Below are positions 10,447 through 22,386 of a stretch of DNA of 49,410 bases, piece by piece (position 1 is the stretch's first letter; every line of letters starts with the position of its first letter). Origin of the DNA: Perkinsus chesapeaki (lineage: Eukaryota; Perkinsozoa; Perkinsida; Perkinsidae); contig JAAPAO010000229.1 in NCBI GenBank assembly GCA_013115145.1, positions 1 to 49,410 of the forward strand, written 5' to 3'. The notes beneath the pieces were generated by a model, which made no database searches, was not told where the DNA came from, and worked only from the letters and a program-made list of their open reading frames with translations. A program made the translations under genes and the position numbers.

Positions 10447-13400
10447 TTAGTACACCTCAGGGCAGTAACGGTCATTATCAGCAAGGTCTTCGAAAATCTC
10501 CTTGGCCTTGTCCATGGAACAGTTCTCACCCTTAGCAATAGCACGATAGATGGCGCTCTTGATATCATTCTCAACCTGGCCAGCCTGTCCGCAAAGATAG
10601 AAGTAACCACCCTTCTTGATCAGATCCTCGTAAACACGAGCACTGTTCTCATCAATCTTGTTCTGGACATAGACCTTCTCCTTCTGATCACGAGAGAATG
10701 CGGGGTGGAGCTCAGTGATAGCGCCCTCCTTAGCGTAACCCTCGAGTTCGTCGTGGAAGATGTAATCCTTATCGTGATGACGGCAACCATAGAAGAGCCA
10801 CATGGGACCAGTCTCAATGCCTTGACGCTTCATCCAAGCGCGCTCTTGAGAGAAGGCACGGAATGGAGCAAGACCAGTACCAAGACCAGCCATGATCATG
10901 GGAGTCATTGGGCTCTCAGGGAACTTGAAGCTACCGGAAGTAACAGTGGAAGTAACCTTGTGACCGGGAACGATACGCTGGATGTAGTCAGTAGCGGTAC
11001 CAGTCCTCTTAACACCAGAAGGAGTAGTCCAGTTCACAACGACAACAGCAAGCTCAATGGCCTTAGGGCCAACGAACCTTGGAGAACTGGCGATGGAGTA
11101 AAGCCTAGGCTTAGTGCAAGGAACAAGGCTGATCAACTGATCAAGAGAAGGATGAGCACTTGTGTACTTGTTGAGAACATCAGCGAATGTAACAGTCTCA
11201 TTGGCAAGCTTGGTATAAAGCTCACGTCCCTTGGTGTCATCGGGGTTACCAATGGCAGAAAGTTCCTCCTTCTCCTTAGGATCCTGGGCGAACTTAGACA
11301 AAGACTTGTAGAAGGCTCTGTTAGGACGACCGAAGATATCCAAGGATTCCTCGAACACCTGAGAGATGGTACGAGGACGAAGAGCAGCAGCGCGCTTGCG
11401 GGCGTCGACGTTCTCAGCTACAGGGGTGATCTGGACCATCTCCTTGGGGTTGAGGCCGTAGGACTGAAGGAAAGCACCGACTCTACCGGCTTCGTTCATG
11501 GGGTGAATGTTGAGAACATCACCGAGAAGATAAGGAAGATCCTGACCATCCTCGAGCTCGAAACGCAAGTGACGGATATCTCTCTCGTAGTCGGAAGGAG
11601 TCAGACGATCGTTCTTTTTCAAGCCGAGCTGGATAGTTTGAGGAGGCATGATCCTCTCATAAGGAGCAACCACGGTCTCATCAGAATCAAGCTCACGGAC
11701 CTCGAATAAGGAATCAGGGACGGAACCATCATCAACGGGCTCAGGGGCCTTCACAGCCTTCCAGTAGCTCGGCATCCAATCCTCGAAAGCAGTCTCATAC
11801 TTATCATCATCCTGATCGTTACCAAGACCAACCGAGATAGTCCTCTGACCGCCCAATTCAGCAAGAAGCTCATCAATGCTCTTACCGGCAGTGCAGAAGT
11901 GATGATAACTGGAATCACCCAAGGCAAAGACACCGTACTGAACACCATCCAGGAGATGAGCATTCTGTGTGTCCTTGACGGCAGACTGCAATTGTGAAGT
12001 GAAATCCAGAGCTGTTCTGGGAGTTTCACCCTCACCGGTAGTAGAGCAAAGCACCATGAGGTTCTTGTTCTCCGGGAGCTCGTTAACATCCATCTCATCA
12101 CATTGCATGACCTTAACGGCATAACCACGCTGGCGAGCCAATTCGGCAACACGATAGGAGAGTGCCTCGGCAGTACCAGTCTCAGTACCGTACAAGAGAG
12201 TCAGTGGCACACCATCGGAGATGTTCTCTTGACCCTCGGAGGCCCACCTCTGATACTTGCTGTAACGCTCGTGGACCCAATCGGTAAGCTGGGACATGTA
12301 CTTGTTGTAGAGATCGGCATCACGCTTCTTCAAGGCACCGAAACGCATTTCGTTCTTAATAACGGCGTCCATGCTCTGAGTGAGCCTCTTAGTATCAAGA
12401 ACGAAGGGGTTCTTGCCCAACTTCTTCAACATGGGGTTATAACGATACAACGGGAAGTAGCCAGAGGCAGCAACAGTGGCCTGATGCTGCATAGTATGGC
12501 TCATGCCATCAAGATTCTTATGCTCAATGCAAGGGGCATAAGCGATGACAAGAGAGCATCCATCATAAGCTTCGGCCTCGGAGAAAGCCTTCAAAGTCTG
12601 CTGGTAGTTAGCACCCATGGAGACACCGGCAACATATACGGTACCATAGTCCATAGCCATCTCACCAAGATTCTTCTTCTCGACGTCGTGACCGAGGGTA
12701 GCAAACTTGGCAACAGCACCAAGGGGAGTGGCCTTAGACTTTTGACCTCCAGTGTTGGAGTAAGCTTCAGTATCCAAGACCAAAACGTTCAAATCCTGAC
12801 CAGAGGCAAGGACGTGATCGAGTCCACCATAGCCAATATCGTAACTCCAACCATCACCACCAATGATCCAGTTAGAGATCTTAGGAAGCAAGTCGGACAT
12901 ATCAAGGATGTCCTGAATAGCAGGGTCCTTGCTGGCCTCGGCCTTAAGAAGAGGAGGAAGTGACTTCGAAAGAGCCTCACAGATGGCGGGGTTCCTGAAG
13001 TTCTCAACCCACTCGTTGAGCTGAGTGTACAACTCAGGAGACAATGGGCTATCTTTTCCTTCAAGAAGTACCTCTTGGACACGAGCCTTAAGAGCCTTAC
13101 GGCGGACAGCGGTGGTCACAGCCATACCCATACCGTACTCGGCGGCATCTTCGAAAAGACTGTTAGCCCAGGCTGGACCGGTACCATCGGGTCTTGAAGT
13201 ATAAGGAGTAGAACCATAAGGAGCACCCCAGATACTAGAGCAACCAGTGGCATTAGCGATCATCATACGATCACCGAACATTTGAGTAAGAAGGCGAACA
13301 TAAGGAGTCTCACCACATCCAGCGCAGGCACCGTGGAACTCGAGGAGAGGTTGATGGAACTGACTGCCCTTAAGGGTAGTGGTATCAAACCTGGAAGAAC

Positions 13401-15939
13401 GATCAGGAAGGCCCATAGCATACTCCCAGTTCTTAGACTCGGTCTCGGAAACATCAGCCAAGTGCTTCATGGAGAGCGCATCATCAGGGCAAGCGTTGAC
13501 GCAGACCTCGCAACCAGTGCAGTCCAAAGGAGAGACCTGAATCCTGTAGTGGAGACCGGCAACTTCAGCACCACCCTTGGCCTTGCGAGTCTCGAAAGTG
13601 TCAGGCTTTGAGTCAACTTCAGCTTGAGACAGCAAGAAAGGTCTGATAACAGCGTGAGGACAAGACATGGAGCATGTATTGCACTGAGTGCACTTGTCCA
13701 TATCAACCATAGGGACCTCAAGAGCAACACCACGCTTCTCGACCTTAGCAGTTCCAAGAGGAACCTTACCGCCGACGATGGAGTCATCAGCGAAGGCACT
13801 GACAGGAATTTCATCACCATTCAAAAGAGCGATAGGAGCTTGGATGTTCTTAGTGAACTTAGACCTATCGATGGCGCTCTTTTCCTTGGCAAGACCGGGA
13901 ATGGCGTTGTCGTAAGTCTGCTCGTAATGCAGCATCTCATCAGTGAGGTTCTTCCACTCAGCGGGGACCTTGATCTCAGTAATAGCAGCAAGAGCCTTAT
14001 CAATCATTTCGTAGTTCTTCTGGACAACAGCTTCACCACGATGACCATAACTCTTCCTGATAGTGTTCTTGTAGAGTTGAATGCACTCCTTATAGTCCAT
14101 CACATTAGCAAGCTTGAAGAAAGCAGACTGCATGACGACGTTGATCATACGGCCCATACCGCATTCCTCAGCAACCTTGAAGGCATCAACATTGAAGACC
14201 TTGGCGTTCTTCTCAGCAAGAGCCTTACGGACACCAGCAGGAACATGCTTGTTCCACTCCTCAACAGTACTGAAGGGAGAGTTCAAGCAGAAAGTACCAC
14301 CCTCCTTCAAGTGATCAGTCATACGATACATATCCAAGTAGGTAGGGTTATGGCATCCAACGTAGTCTGCCTTACTGACAGCGTAGTATGACTTGATGGG
14401 CTCAGGACCAAATCTCAAGTGAGACATAGTCAAGCCACCGGCCTTCTGTGATCCATAAGCGAAATAAGCCTGGACGAAGAGATCGGTGTTATCGCCAATG
14501 ATCTTAGTGGCACTCTTGTTAGCACCGACAGTACCATCAGAACCATAACCGTAAATAAGACACTCAACGGTCTCTGGGTGAGAAACGTTGATCTCCTCGT
14601 CAAGAGGAAGAGATCTGTGAGTGACATCATCATCAATACCAACAGTGAAGTGATCCTTAGGGTACTGAGAGTAAAGGTTGTCAGCGACAGCAGCAACACA
14701 CCTAGGAGTGAACTCCTTCTGTCCGAGACCCCAGCGACCACCAATGACCTTGATGTTCTTGCGATCAGACTCCTGAATAGTACTGGCAACATCCAAATAA
14801 AGAGGTTCACCAAGAGAGCCAGGCTCCTTAGTCCTATCCAAGACAGCAATGCGCTTCACAGACTTGGGCAAAGATGCGAGGAAATCCTCAGAAGACCAAG
14901 GACGATAAAGACGAGGCTTCAGGACACCAACCTTCTTGCCTGACGAGTTGATGTAAGGAAGTGCTTCCTCAACAACACTGGCACCAGAACCCAACACCAC
15001 AACAGCAGCCTCGGCATCCTTAGGACCAGTCCACTGGAAGAGATCATAATGACGGCCAGTAACGGCACCAACACGCTCCATCTCCTCCTTAACAATCTCG
15101 GGGGTCTTATCATAGAAAGCATTAGAGGCCTCGAACTGCTGGAAGTAGACATCTGGGTTCTCATTGGTACCACGGACGTAAGGACGGTTGGGGTTGAGTG
15201 CTCTCGCGCGATGAGCATTTAATGCCTTCATATCGACCATTCTCCTCATCTGGTTGTACGGCAAAGTATCAACCTTCTCAATGCAATGAGAAAGGCGGAA
15301 GCCATCGAAGAAACTGACGAAAGGAACTCTGGCCCTAAGAGTGGCCAAGTGAGCGACAAGAGCCATATCATGGCACTCCTGGACGGTATCGGCATCGATC
15401 ATGGCAAAACCGGTTTGACGAACAGCCATGACATCTTGATGATCACCGAAGATAGATAAAGACTGACCAGCGAGAGCACGGGCAGCAACATGCATAACAC
15501 AGGGAAGAAGCTCACCGGCGATCTTATACATGTTGGGAACCATAAGGAGAAGACCTTGACTGGCAGTGTAAGTAGTGGCCAAAGAACCAGATGCTAAGGC
15601 ACCGTGAAGGGCACCGGCAGCACCGGCCTCGGATTGCATTTGAGTAATCTTAGGAACATCACCGAAAGCATTCTTGACGCCCAACATGGACCATTGCTCG
15701 GCAAGCTCGGCAGCAGGGGAGGAAGGAGTGATAGGGTAAATGAAGGCAGTATCCATCATACCATAGGACACGTTGCACACAGCAGTGCAACCATCCATGG
15801 TCTGCCATTCACCACCACTAGGAGAAGCCTTACCAGCGAAATGCCTCGAGCTGGCAGCAACCGCGGCAGTTTGTGCGGGTGCAGCGAGGCTACGAGCTGC
15901 GACCGCCAGCGAGCGGCCGTGATTCATTGTAGACAACAT
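10447..15939 (-). CDS. PNO: Pyruvate:NADP+ oxidoreductase, copy 1 (intronless)
   Basis: This fusion enzyme oxidises pyruvate with CoA to acetyl-CoA and CO2 and passes electrons to NADP+. The single frame runs from ATG 15939 to TAA 10447-10449, 1830 residues. The N-terminus is rich in Ala, Ser and Arg and ends SRHFAGKASP, a typical mitochondrial presequence with an R-x-F cleavage motif. Then come the PFOR domains: ferredoxin-like clusters CTQCNTCSMSCP (about residue 748) and CTGCEVCVNACP (806), proximal-cluster cysteines GACAGCGETPY (870), ATGCSSIWG and APCIEHK (1133), and the TPP site GGDGWSYDIGYGG (1028). The P450-reductase half has FMN loop LLYGTETGTAE (1248), FAD motif RLYSIASSP (1612), NADPH motif GLGTGLAPFRAF (1682) and terminal YCPEVY. 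A second in-frame ATG (MNHGR) lies four codons in. Lack of introns is odd beside copies 2 and 3. Confidence 0.97.
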   Translation of the reverse strand: MLSTMNHGRSLAVAARSLAAPAQTAAVAASSRHFAGKASPSGGEWQTMDGCTAVCNVSYGMMDTAFIYPITPSSPAAELAEQWSMLGVKNAFGDVPKITQMQSEAGAAGALHGALASGSLATTYTASQGLLLMVPNMYKIAGELLPCVMHVAARALAGQSLSIFGDHQDVMAVRQTGFAMIDADTVQECHDMALVAHLATLRARVPFVSFFDGFRLSHCIEKVDTLPYNQMRRMVDMKALNAHRARALNPNRPYVRGTNENPDVYFQQFEASNAFYDKTPEIVKEEMERVGAVTGRHYDLFQWTGPKDAEAAVVVLGSGASVVEEALPYINSSGKKVGVLKPRLYRPWSSEDFLASLPKSVKRIAVLDRTKEPGSLGEPLYLDVASTIQESDRKNIKVIGGRWGLGQKEFTPRCVAAVADNLYSQYPKDHFTVGIDDDVTHRSLPLDEEINVSHPETVECLIYGYGSDGTVGANKSATKIIGDNTDLFVQAYFAYGSQKAGGLTMSHLRFGPEPIKSYYAVSKADYVGCHNPTYLDMYRMTDHLKEGGTFCLNSPFSTVEEWNKHVPAGVRKALAEKNAKVFNVDAFKVAEECGMGRMINVVMQSAFFKLANVMDYKECIQLYKNTIRKSYGHRGEAVVQKNYEMIDKALAAITEIKVPAEWKNLTDEMLHYEQTYDNAIPGLAKEKSAIDRSKFTKNIQAPIALLNGDEIPVSAFADDSIVGGKVPLGTAKVEKRGVALEVPMVDMDKCTQCNTCSMSCPHAVIRPFLLSQAEVDSKPDTFETRKAKGGAEVAGLHYRIQVSPLDCTGCEVCVNACPDDALSMKHLADVSETESKNWEYAMGLPDRSSRFDTTTLKGSQFHQPLLEFHGACAGCGETPYVRLLTQMFGDRMMIANATGCSSIWGAPYGSTPYTSRPDGTGPAWANSLFEDAAEYGMGMAVTTAVRRKALKARVQEVLLEGKDSPLSPELYTQLNEWVENFRNPAICEALSKSLPPLLKAEASKDPAIQDILDMSDLLPKISNWIIGGDGWSYDIGYGGLDHVLASGQDLNVLVLDTEAYSNTGGQKSKATPLGAVAKFATLGHDVEKKNLGEMAMDYGTVYVAGVSMGANYQQTLKAFSEAEAYDGCSLVIAYAPCIEHKNLDGMSHTMQHQATVAASGYFPLYRYNPMLKKLGKNPFVLDTKRLTQSMDAVIKNEMRFGALKKRDADLYNKYMSQLTDWVHERYSKYQRWASEGQENISDGVPLTLLYGTETGTAEALSYRVAELARQRGYAVKVMQCDEMDVNELPENKNLMVLCSTTGEGETPRTALDFTSQLQSAVKDTQNAHLLDGVQYGVFALGDSSYHHFCTAGKSIDELLAELGGQRTISVGLGNDQDDDKYETAFEDWMPSYWKAVKAPEPVDDGSVPDSLFEVRELDSDETVVAPYERIMPPQTIQLGLKKNDRLTPSDYERDIRHLRFELEDGQDLPYLLGDVLNIHPMNEAGRVGAFLQSYGLNPKEMVQITPVAENVDARKRAAALRPRTISQVFEESLDIFGRPNRAFYKSLSKFAQDPKEKEELSAIGNPDDTKGRELYTKLANETVTFADVLNKYTSAHPSLDQLISLVPCTKPRLYSIASSPRFVGPKAIELAVVVVNWTTPSGVKRTGTATDYIQRIVPGHKVTSTVTSGSFKFPESPMTPMIMAGLGTGLAPFRAFSQERAWMKRQGIETGPMWLFYGCRHHDKDYIFHDELEGYAKEGAITELHPAFSRDQKEKVYVQNKIDENSARVYEDLIKKGGYFYLCGQAGQVENDIKSAIYRAIAKGENCSMDKAKEIFEDLADNDRYCPEVY

Positions 15940-16800
15940 TAGCAAAAGGGCGCCTTAAAAAGTGCTGAAAATGAACAACAATAGAAAATGCTCATTCGTA
16001 AGGACCTTTCATCATCTCCCACAACAGATGTTATGCTAGTGTGAACACTAGGTATCGTGCAGTCCCGAGCTAATGATCTTTGTGTCAGCTTAGGGCTATC
16101 TGTCCCCGAAAATAATATCTTCCGTGCACGCAGGGAATAATCGATTTAAACTGCGCGAGCGGCCTATGGCTGATCCACAGGTGATGCTGCTTGCAAGGGG
16201 TGGTGATTTCTATATCACGCCACTGAGTTCCTCTCTGGCCTTTAGTGGTGAATGTCTGGACAGCAACGCTACTATTCTACCCATCAGCGGCTATGTAAAC
16301 GCTCCAAAGACGCAACCCTAATCAAGTATGGGTCTACACTCTTACTACCAGCTCTACTGGATGCATCCCTCAAGCACCGTTGAACCTCGTCACTTCAGTT
16401 AACACAACACATCGAGACTAACGTAAATGGAGACTGACGATCTGATCAGAAGTAGTCTGAAGAGTTGCATACAAGGCATTATCAAGCTATACAGACCCGC
16501 ACTTCAGACCCGACTTCGAACGATGAACTCGTTATACTTAGTAATCAATAAACAACGTAAGGGATCAAGTCGTCTAAACAGGATACACTACTTAACATCC
16601 GCTATACACATCCAGAATAAAGAGTAAACCAAACTGACTAAGACAGATAGATGTGAGTTTAAGGAGATGCACTCCTTTGATAATATTACACCGAGCTCAA
16701 AAGCTTCTATAAATGCGCTTGCACGCACAAAGCATGGCGAAGCATGCCACGCAAGCACGGGCTGCATCTTACAGATGCCTCATGCTCGATAGATTCATAC
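15940..16800. other. Spacer between PNO1 start and PNO2 stop
   Basis: It holds the PNO1 upstream region and the PNO2 3' UTR. The only signal I see is the pyrimidine-rich AG site at 15965 next to the PNO1 start. Short open frames here (for example 16124-16321 and 16427-16627) lack any recognisable protein feature. Confidence 0.4.
15965..15985 (-). promoter_or_regulatory. Candidate splice acceptor upstream of PNO1 start
   Basis: Read on the minus strand, a T-rich tract TTGTTGTTCATTTTCAG ends 26 nt before the PNO1 ATG. It looks like a 3' splice site, but I see no partner exon. It could accept a spliced leader in trans or close a 5'-UTR intron. Confidence 0.4.
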
Positions 16801-19800
16801 TTAGTAAACCTCAGGGCAGTAGCGACCAGCATCAGCAAGCTGTTCGAATATCTCCTTGGCCTTCTCCATAGAGACTCCCTCGCCAGCGGCAATAGCGCGG
16901 TAGATAGCAGTCTTGATGTCGAGCTCAACCTGGCCGGCCTGTCCGCAAAGATAGAAGTAACCACCCTTCTTGATCAGATCCTCGTAAACACGAGCGCTGT
17001 TCTCATCAATCTTGTTCTGGACGTAGACCTTCTTCTGCTGGTCACGAGAGAATGCGGGATGGAGCTCAGTGATAGCGCCCTCCTGTACAAAGCCTTCAAG
17101 CTCGTTACCGAAGATGTAATCCTTATCGTGATGACGGCAACCGTAGAAGAGCCACATGGGACCAGTCTCAATGCCTTGACGCTTCATCCAAGCGCGCTCT
17201 TGAGAGAAGGCACGGAATGGAGCAAGACCAGTACCAAGACCAGCCATGATCATGGGAGTCATTGGGCTCTCAGGGAACTTGAAGCTACCGGAAGTAACAG
17301 TGGAAGTTACCTTGTGACCGGGAACGATACGCTGGATGTAGTCGGTGGAAGTACCAGTCCTCTTAACACCAGAAGGAGTAGTCCAGTTAAGGATCACAAC
17401 AGCAAGCTCAATGGCCTTAGGACCAACGAACCTGGGAGAACTGGCGATGGAGTAAAGCCTTGGCTTAGTGCAAGGAACAAGGCTGATCAACTGATCAAGA
17501 GAAGGATGAGCACTTGTGTACTTGTTGAGAACATCAGCGAATGTAACAGTCTCATTGGCAAGCTTGGTATAAAGCTCACGTCCCTTGGTGTCATCGGGGT
17601 TACCAATGGCAGAAAGTTCCTCCTTCTCCTTAGGATCCTGGGCGAACTTAGACAAAGACTTGTAGAAGGCTCTGTTAGGACGACCGAAGATATCCAAGGA
17701 TTCCTCGAACACCTGAGAGATGGTACGAGGACGAAGAGCAGCAGCGCGCTTGCGGGCGTCGACGTTCTCAGCTACAGGGGTGATCTTGACCATCTCCTTG
17801 GGGTTGAGGCCGTAGGACTGAAGGAAAGCACCAACTCTACCGGCTTCGTTCATGGGGTGAATATTGAGAACATCACCGAGAAGATAAGGAAGATCCTGAC
17901 CATCCTCGAGCTCGAAACGCAAGTGACGGATATCTCTCTCGTAGTCGGAAGGAGTAAGACGATCGTTCTTTTTCAAGCCGAGCTGGATAGTTTGAGGAGG
18001 CATGATCCTTTCATAAGGAGCCGCCACAGCCTCGGTAGCATCAAGCTCACGGACCTCGAATAAGGATTCAGGGACGGAACCATCATCAACGGGCTCAGGG
18101 GCGTTCACAGCCTCCCAGTAGCTGGGCATCCAGTCCTCGAAAGCAGTCTCGTATTTGTCCTCGTCACGGTCATTACCAAGACCAACAGCGATGCTTCTTC
18201 CGGCACCTAGCTTAGTGAGGAGATCATCGATGTCCTTACCAGCGGAGCAGAAATGCTGATAGCTAGAATCACCGAGGGCGAAAACACCATACTGGACACC
18301 ATCGAGAAGGTTAGAGTTACCACTCTCCTTGGCGGCAGCCTCCAGCTGGGAGGTGAAGTCGATAGCGGTCCTGGGAACCTCGCCCTCACCGGTAGTAGAG
18401 CAAAGCACCATGAGGTTCTTGTGCTCGGGGAGCTCGGAAACATCCATCTCATCACATTGCATGACCTTGACGGCATAACCACGCTCGCGAGCCAAGTCGG
18501 CAACACGATAGGAGAGTGCCTCGGCGGTACCAGTCTCAGTACCGTACAAGAGAGTCAATGGTACGCCACTGGAGGTATTCTCTTCAACAGCAGCCCATCC
18601 ACGATACTTCTGATATCGCTCTCCAACCCACTCGGTCATCTCCTTCATGTAAGTGGCATACTTCTCAGCATCACGCTTCTTGAGAGCGCCAAAACGCATC
18701 TCATGGCTGATGACATCGTCAACACTGAGGGTTAACTTCTTGGTGTCAAGAACGAAAGGATTCTTGCCCATAGGCTTCAATGCAGGATTGTAGCGGAAGA
18801 GAGGGAAGTAACCAGAATTGGCAACAGTGTACTGGTGCAACATTGTGTGGCTCATTCCATCGACATTTTTGTGCTCGATGCAAGGAGCGTAAGCAACAAC
18901 CAATGAGGAGCCATCATAAGCCTCGGCCTCGGAGAAAGCCTTCAATGTCTGTTGATAGTTAGCACCCATGGAAACACTGGCGACATAAACTGTACCATAA
19001 GACATAGCCATCTCGGTCAAGTTCTTCTTCTCAACGTCGTGGCCCATAGTAGCAAACTTGGCGACTGCACCAAGAGGGGTAGACTTCGACTTTTGACCAC
19101 CAGTGTTGGAGTAAGCCTCGGTATCCAAGACCAAGACGTTGATATCCTGACCAGAAGCAAGGACGTGATCGAGTCCACCATAGCCAATATCGTAACTCCA
19201 ACCATCACCACCAATGATCCAGTTAGAGATCTTAGGGAGCATATCGGACATGGCCAAAAGCTCATCGATGGCCGGGTCCTTGCTAGCCTCGGCGGCGAGC
19301 AACTTAGGGATAGACTTCGAGAGAGACTCACAGACCTTAGGGTTGCTGAAGTTCTCGACCCACTGCTCCAACTGGGTGTAGAGCTCAGGGGAAAGCGGGC
19401 TGTCTTTACCTTCCAAGAGCATCTCCTGGACACGAGCCTTGAGGGCCTTGCGGCGCACAGCATTAGTCACAGCCATACCCATACCAAACTCGGCGGCATC
19501 CTCGAAAAGACTGTTAGCCCAGGCTGGACCACGTCCGTCGGGTGTGGTAGTGTAGGGAGTAGAGCCATAAGGAGCACCCCAGATACTAGAGCAACCAGTG
19601 GCATTAGCAATTACCATACGATCACCGAACATTTGAGTAAGAAGGCGAACATAAGGAGTCTCACCACATCCAGCGCAGGCACCGTGGAACTCGAGGAGAG
19701 GTTGATGGAACTGACTGCCCTTAAGGGTAGTGGTATCAAACCTGGAAGAACGATCGGGAAGGCCCATAGCATACTCCCAGTTTTCTCCAGAAGTTTCCAT

Positions 19801-22386
19801 GACGTCAGCGAGATGCTTCATGGAGAGAGCATCATCAGGACAAGCGTTGACGCAGACCTCGCAACCAGTGCAATCATAGGGAGACACCTGAATCCTGTAG
19901 TGGAGACCGGCAACCTCAGCACCACCCTTAGCAGGTCTGCAGTCGAAAATAGCGGGCTTGTTATCGACCTCGTACTGAGAGAGGAGGAATGGTCTGATAA
20001 CAGCGTGCGGGCACGACATGGCGCAAGTGTTGCACTGAGTGCACTTATCCATATCGACCTCCGGGACCTCAAGAGCCACACCACGCTTCTCGACCTTAGA
20101 AGTTCCAAGAGGGACCTTACCGCCAACCAACTCGTCGGAAGCGAAGGCGCTAACAGGGATGTCATCACCCTTGAGCAAGGCGATAGGAGCCTGGATATTC
20201 TTCGTGAACTCGGCAGTATTCATATGATATGCCTTGTCCTTAGCCAACCTACCAATAGCGTTATCGTAGGTCTTCTCATAGTTCAACATGCGATCAGAAA
20301 GGTTCTTCCACTCAGCGGGGACCTTGATCTCAGTAATAGCGTCAAGAGCCTTATCAATCATTTCGTAGTTCTTCTGGACAACAGCTTCACCACGATGACC
20401 ATAACTCTTCCTGATAGTGTTCTTGTAGAGTTGGATACTCTCCTCGAAGTCCATGACCTTGGAGAGCTTGAAGAAAGCAGACTGCATGACGACGTTGATC
20501 ATACGGCCCATACCGCATTCCTCAGCAACCTTGAAGGCATCAACATTGAAGACCTTGGCGTTCTTCTCAGCAAGAGCCTTACGGACACCAGCAGGAACAT
20601 GCTTGTTCCACTCCTCGACAGTACTGAAGGGAGAGTTCAAGCAGAAAGTACCACCCTCCTTCAAGTGATCAGTCATACGATACATCTCGAGATAAGTAGG
20701 GTTGTGGCATCCAACATAGTCAGCGTGCTCAACAGAGTAGTAGGACCTAATGGGCTCAGGGCTGAAACGCAAATGGGACATAGTCAAGCCACCGGCCTTC
20801 TGTGATCCATAGGCGAAATAAGCCTGGACGAAGAGATCGGTGTTATCACCAATGATCTTGGTGGCGTTCTTGTTAGCACCAACAGTACCATCAGAACCAT
20901 AACCGAAGATTAAACACTGAACAGTGTCGGGGTGAGAGACGTTGAGCTCCTTACCAAGAGGGAGTGAGAGGTGAGTGACATCATCCTCGATACCAACAGT
21001 GAATCTCTCCTTGGGATGGTCGGCATAAAGGTTGTCAGCGACGGCCGAGACGCAACGAGGGGTGAACTCCTTCTGGCCAAGACCCCAACGGCCACCAATG
21101 ACCTTGACGTTGCGGCCAGCTTCCTGAATGGTGCTGACGACATCCAAGTAGAGAGGCTCTCCGACGGAGCCAGGCTCTTTAGTCCTATCCAAGACGGCAA
21201 TGCGCTTGACTGATTTGGGCAAGGCCGCAAGGAAATCCTCAGAAGACCAAGGACGATAGAGACGAGGCTTCAAGACGCCCATCTTTTTGCCCTGGGCGTT
21301 AAGAATAGGCAATGTCTCCTCAACCACACTAGCTCCTGAACCAAGGACAACAATGGCACTGTCAGCGTCTTGAGGACCAGTCCATTGGAAGAGATCGTAA
21401 TGACGGCCAGTAACAGCGCCCACACGATGCATCTCATCCCTGACAATTCCGGGAACCCTGTCATAGAATGCGTTAGATGCCTCAAACTGCTGGAAGTAAA
21501 CATCAGGGTTCTGGTTAGTGCCACGGATATAGGGACGGTTAGGATTGAGAGCACGAGAGCGGTGAGCATTAAGGGCCTTCATATCAATCAACTTACGCAT
21601 CTCATTGTATGGCATAGTATCAATCTTTTCGATACAATGAGATAGACGGAAACCATCAAAGAAGTTAACAAAAGGCACACGAGCACGAAGAGTAGCCAAG
21701 TGTGCGATGAGGGCCATATCGTGGGACTCCTGTACAGTGTCGGAGTTGATCATGGCAAAACCAGTTTGACGAGCGGCCATAACATCTTGATGATCACCGA
21801 AGATAGACAAAGCCTGACCAGCGAGAGCACGGGCAGCAACATGCATAACACAGGGAAGGAGTTCTCCGGCAATTTTATACATATTAGGAATCATAAGGAG
21901 AAGACCTTGACTGGCAGTGTAAGTAGTGGCCAAAGAACCAGATGCTAAGGCACCGTGAAGGGCACCGGCAGCACCGGCCTCGGATTGCATCTGGGTGATC
22001 TTAACAACGTCACCGAAGGCGTTCTTGACACCGAGCTCCGACCACTGCTCAGCAAGCTCAGCAGCAGGAGAGGACGGGGTAATGGGGAAGATAAAGGCTG
22101 TATCGGTCATAGCATACGATACATGACAGGTAGAAGTGCAGCCATCAACGGCTTGCCACTGACCTCCGCCTGAAATAGACAACAATCCTCATCAACTGAC
22201 AAATATTGTCAAACGACGTGAAACGCGAAAGTACAAAATATCCACACTAATCCCTCCCGAACTACTTGGTGAAGTTTTTCCAGCAAAGTGCCTGGATGCA
22301 CTAGTAACAACGGCATTTTGGGCTGGTCTGATGGCGCTGCGAGCTGCCAATGCCGCGGTGCGGCTATTATGCATAGTCGACAGCAT
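16801..22386 (-). CDS. PNO: Pyruvate:NADP+ oxidoreductase, copy 2 (one intron)
   Basis: This is the same fusion enzyme as copy 1, at 1829 residues. Exon 1 (22386-22266) encodes the presequence MLSTMHNSRTAALAARS...SRHFAGKTSPS. A 96-nt phase-1 GT-AG intron (22265-22170) follows, and exon 2 runs 22169-16801. The splice restores SPSGGQWQAVDG, colinear with copy 1 (SPSGGEWQTMDG). All cofactor motifs are present: CTQCNTCAMSCP, CTGCEVCVNACP, GACAGCGETPY, GGDGWSYDIGYGG, LLYGTETGTAE, RLYSIASSP, GLGTGLAPFRAF and the terminal YCPEVY. Differences from copy 1 gather in the flavodoxin domain (about 18030-18620) and in the stretch just before the FeS domain (MNTAEFTKNIQ here). The P450-reductase FAD domain is almost identical to copy 1, even at silent sites. 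Confidence 0.97.
22170..22265 (-). other. Intron of PNO2
   Basis: The 96-nt intron starts GTAGTTC and ends CTATTTCAG. It splits a serine codon (A/GC) at the junction between presequence and PFOR domain. PNO3 has an intron at the same codon and phase; PNO1 has none. Confidence 0.9.

Noticed and set aside
15940-15945. Extending PNO1 by two codons to position 15945
   Set aside because: The codon there is TTG; the first ATG is at 15939, and PNO2 starts with the same MLSTM.
16124-16627. Two short plus-strand frames between PNO1 and PNO2
   Set aside because: Each is about 65 codons with no recognisable features, and such frames are expected by chance in a spacer of this length.
18952-20805. 617-codon open frame on the plus strand inside PNO2, with similar antisense frames in PNO1 and PNO3
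   Set aside because: It is the exact antisense of conserved PNO coding sequence and recurs at the same place in each copy. Codon bias in the sense frame leaves the antisense frame open. The protein has no independent motif.
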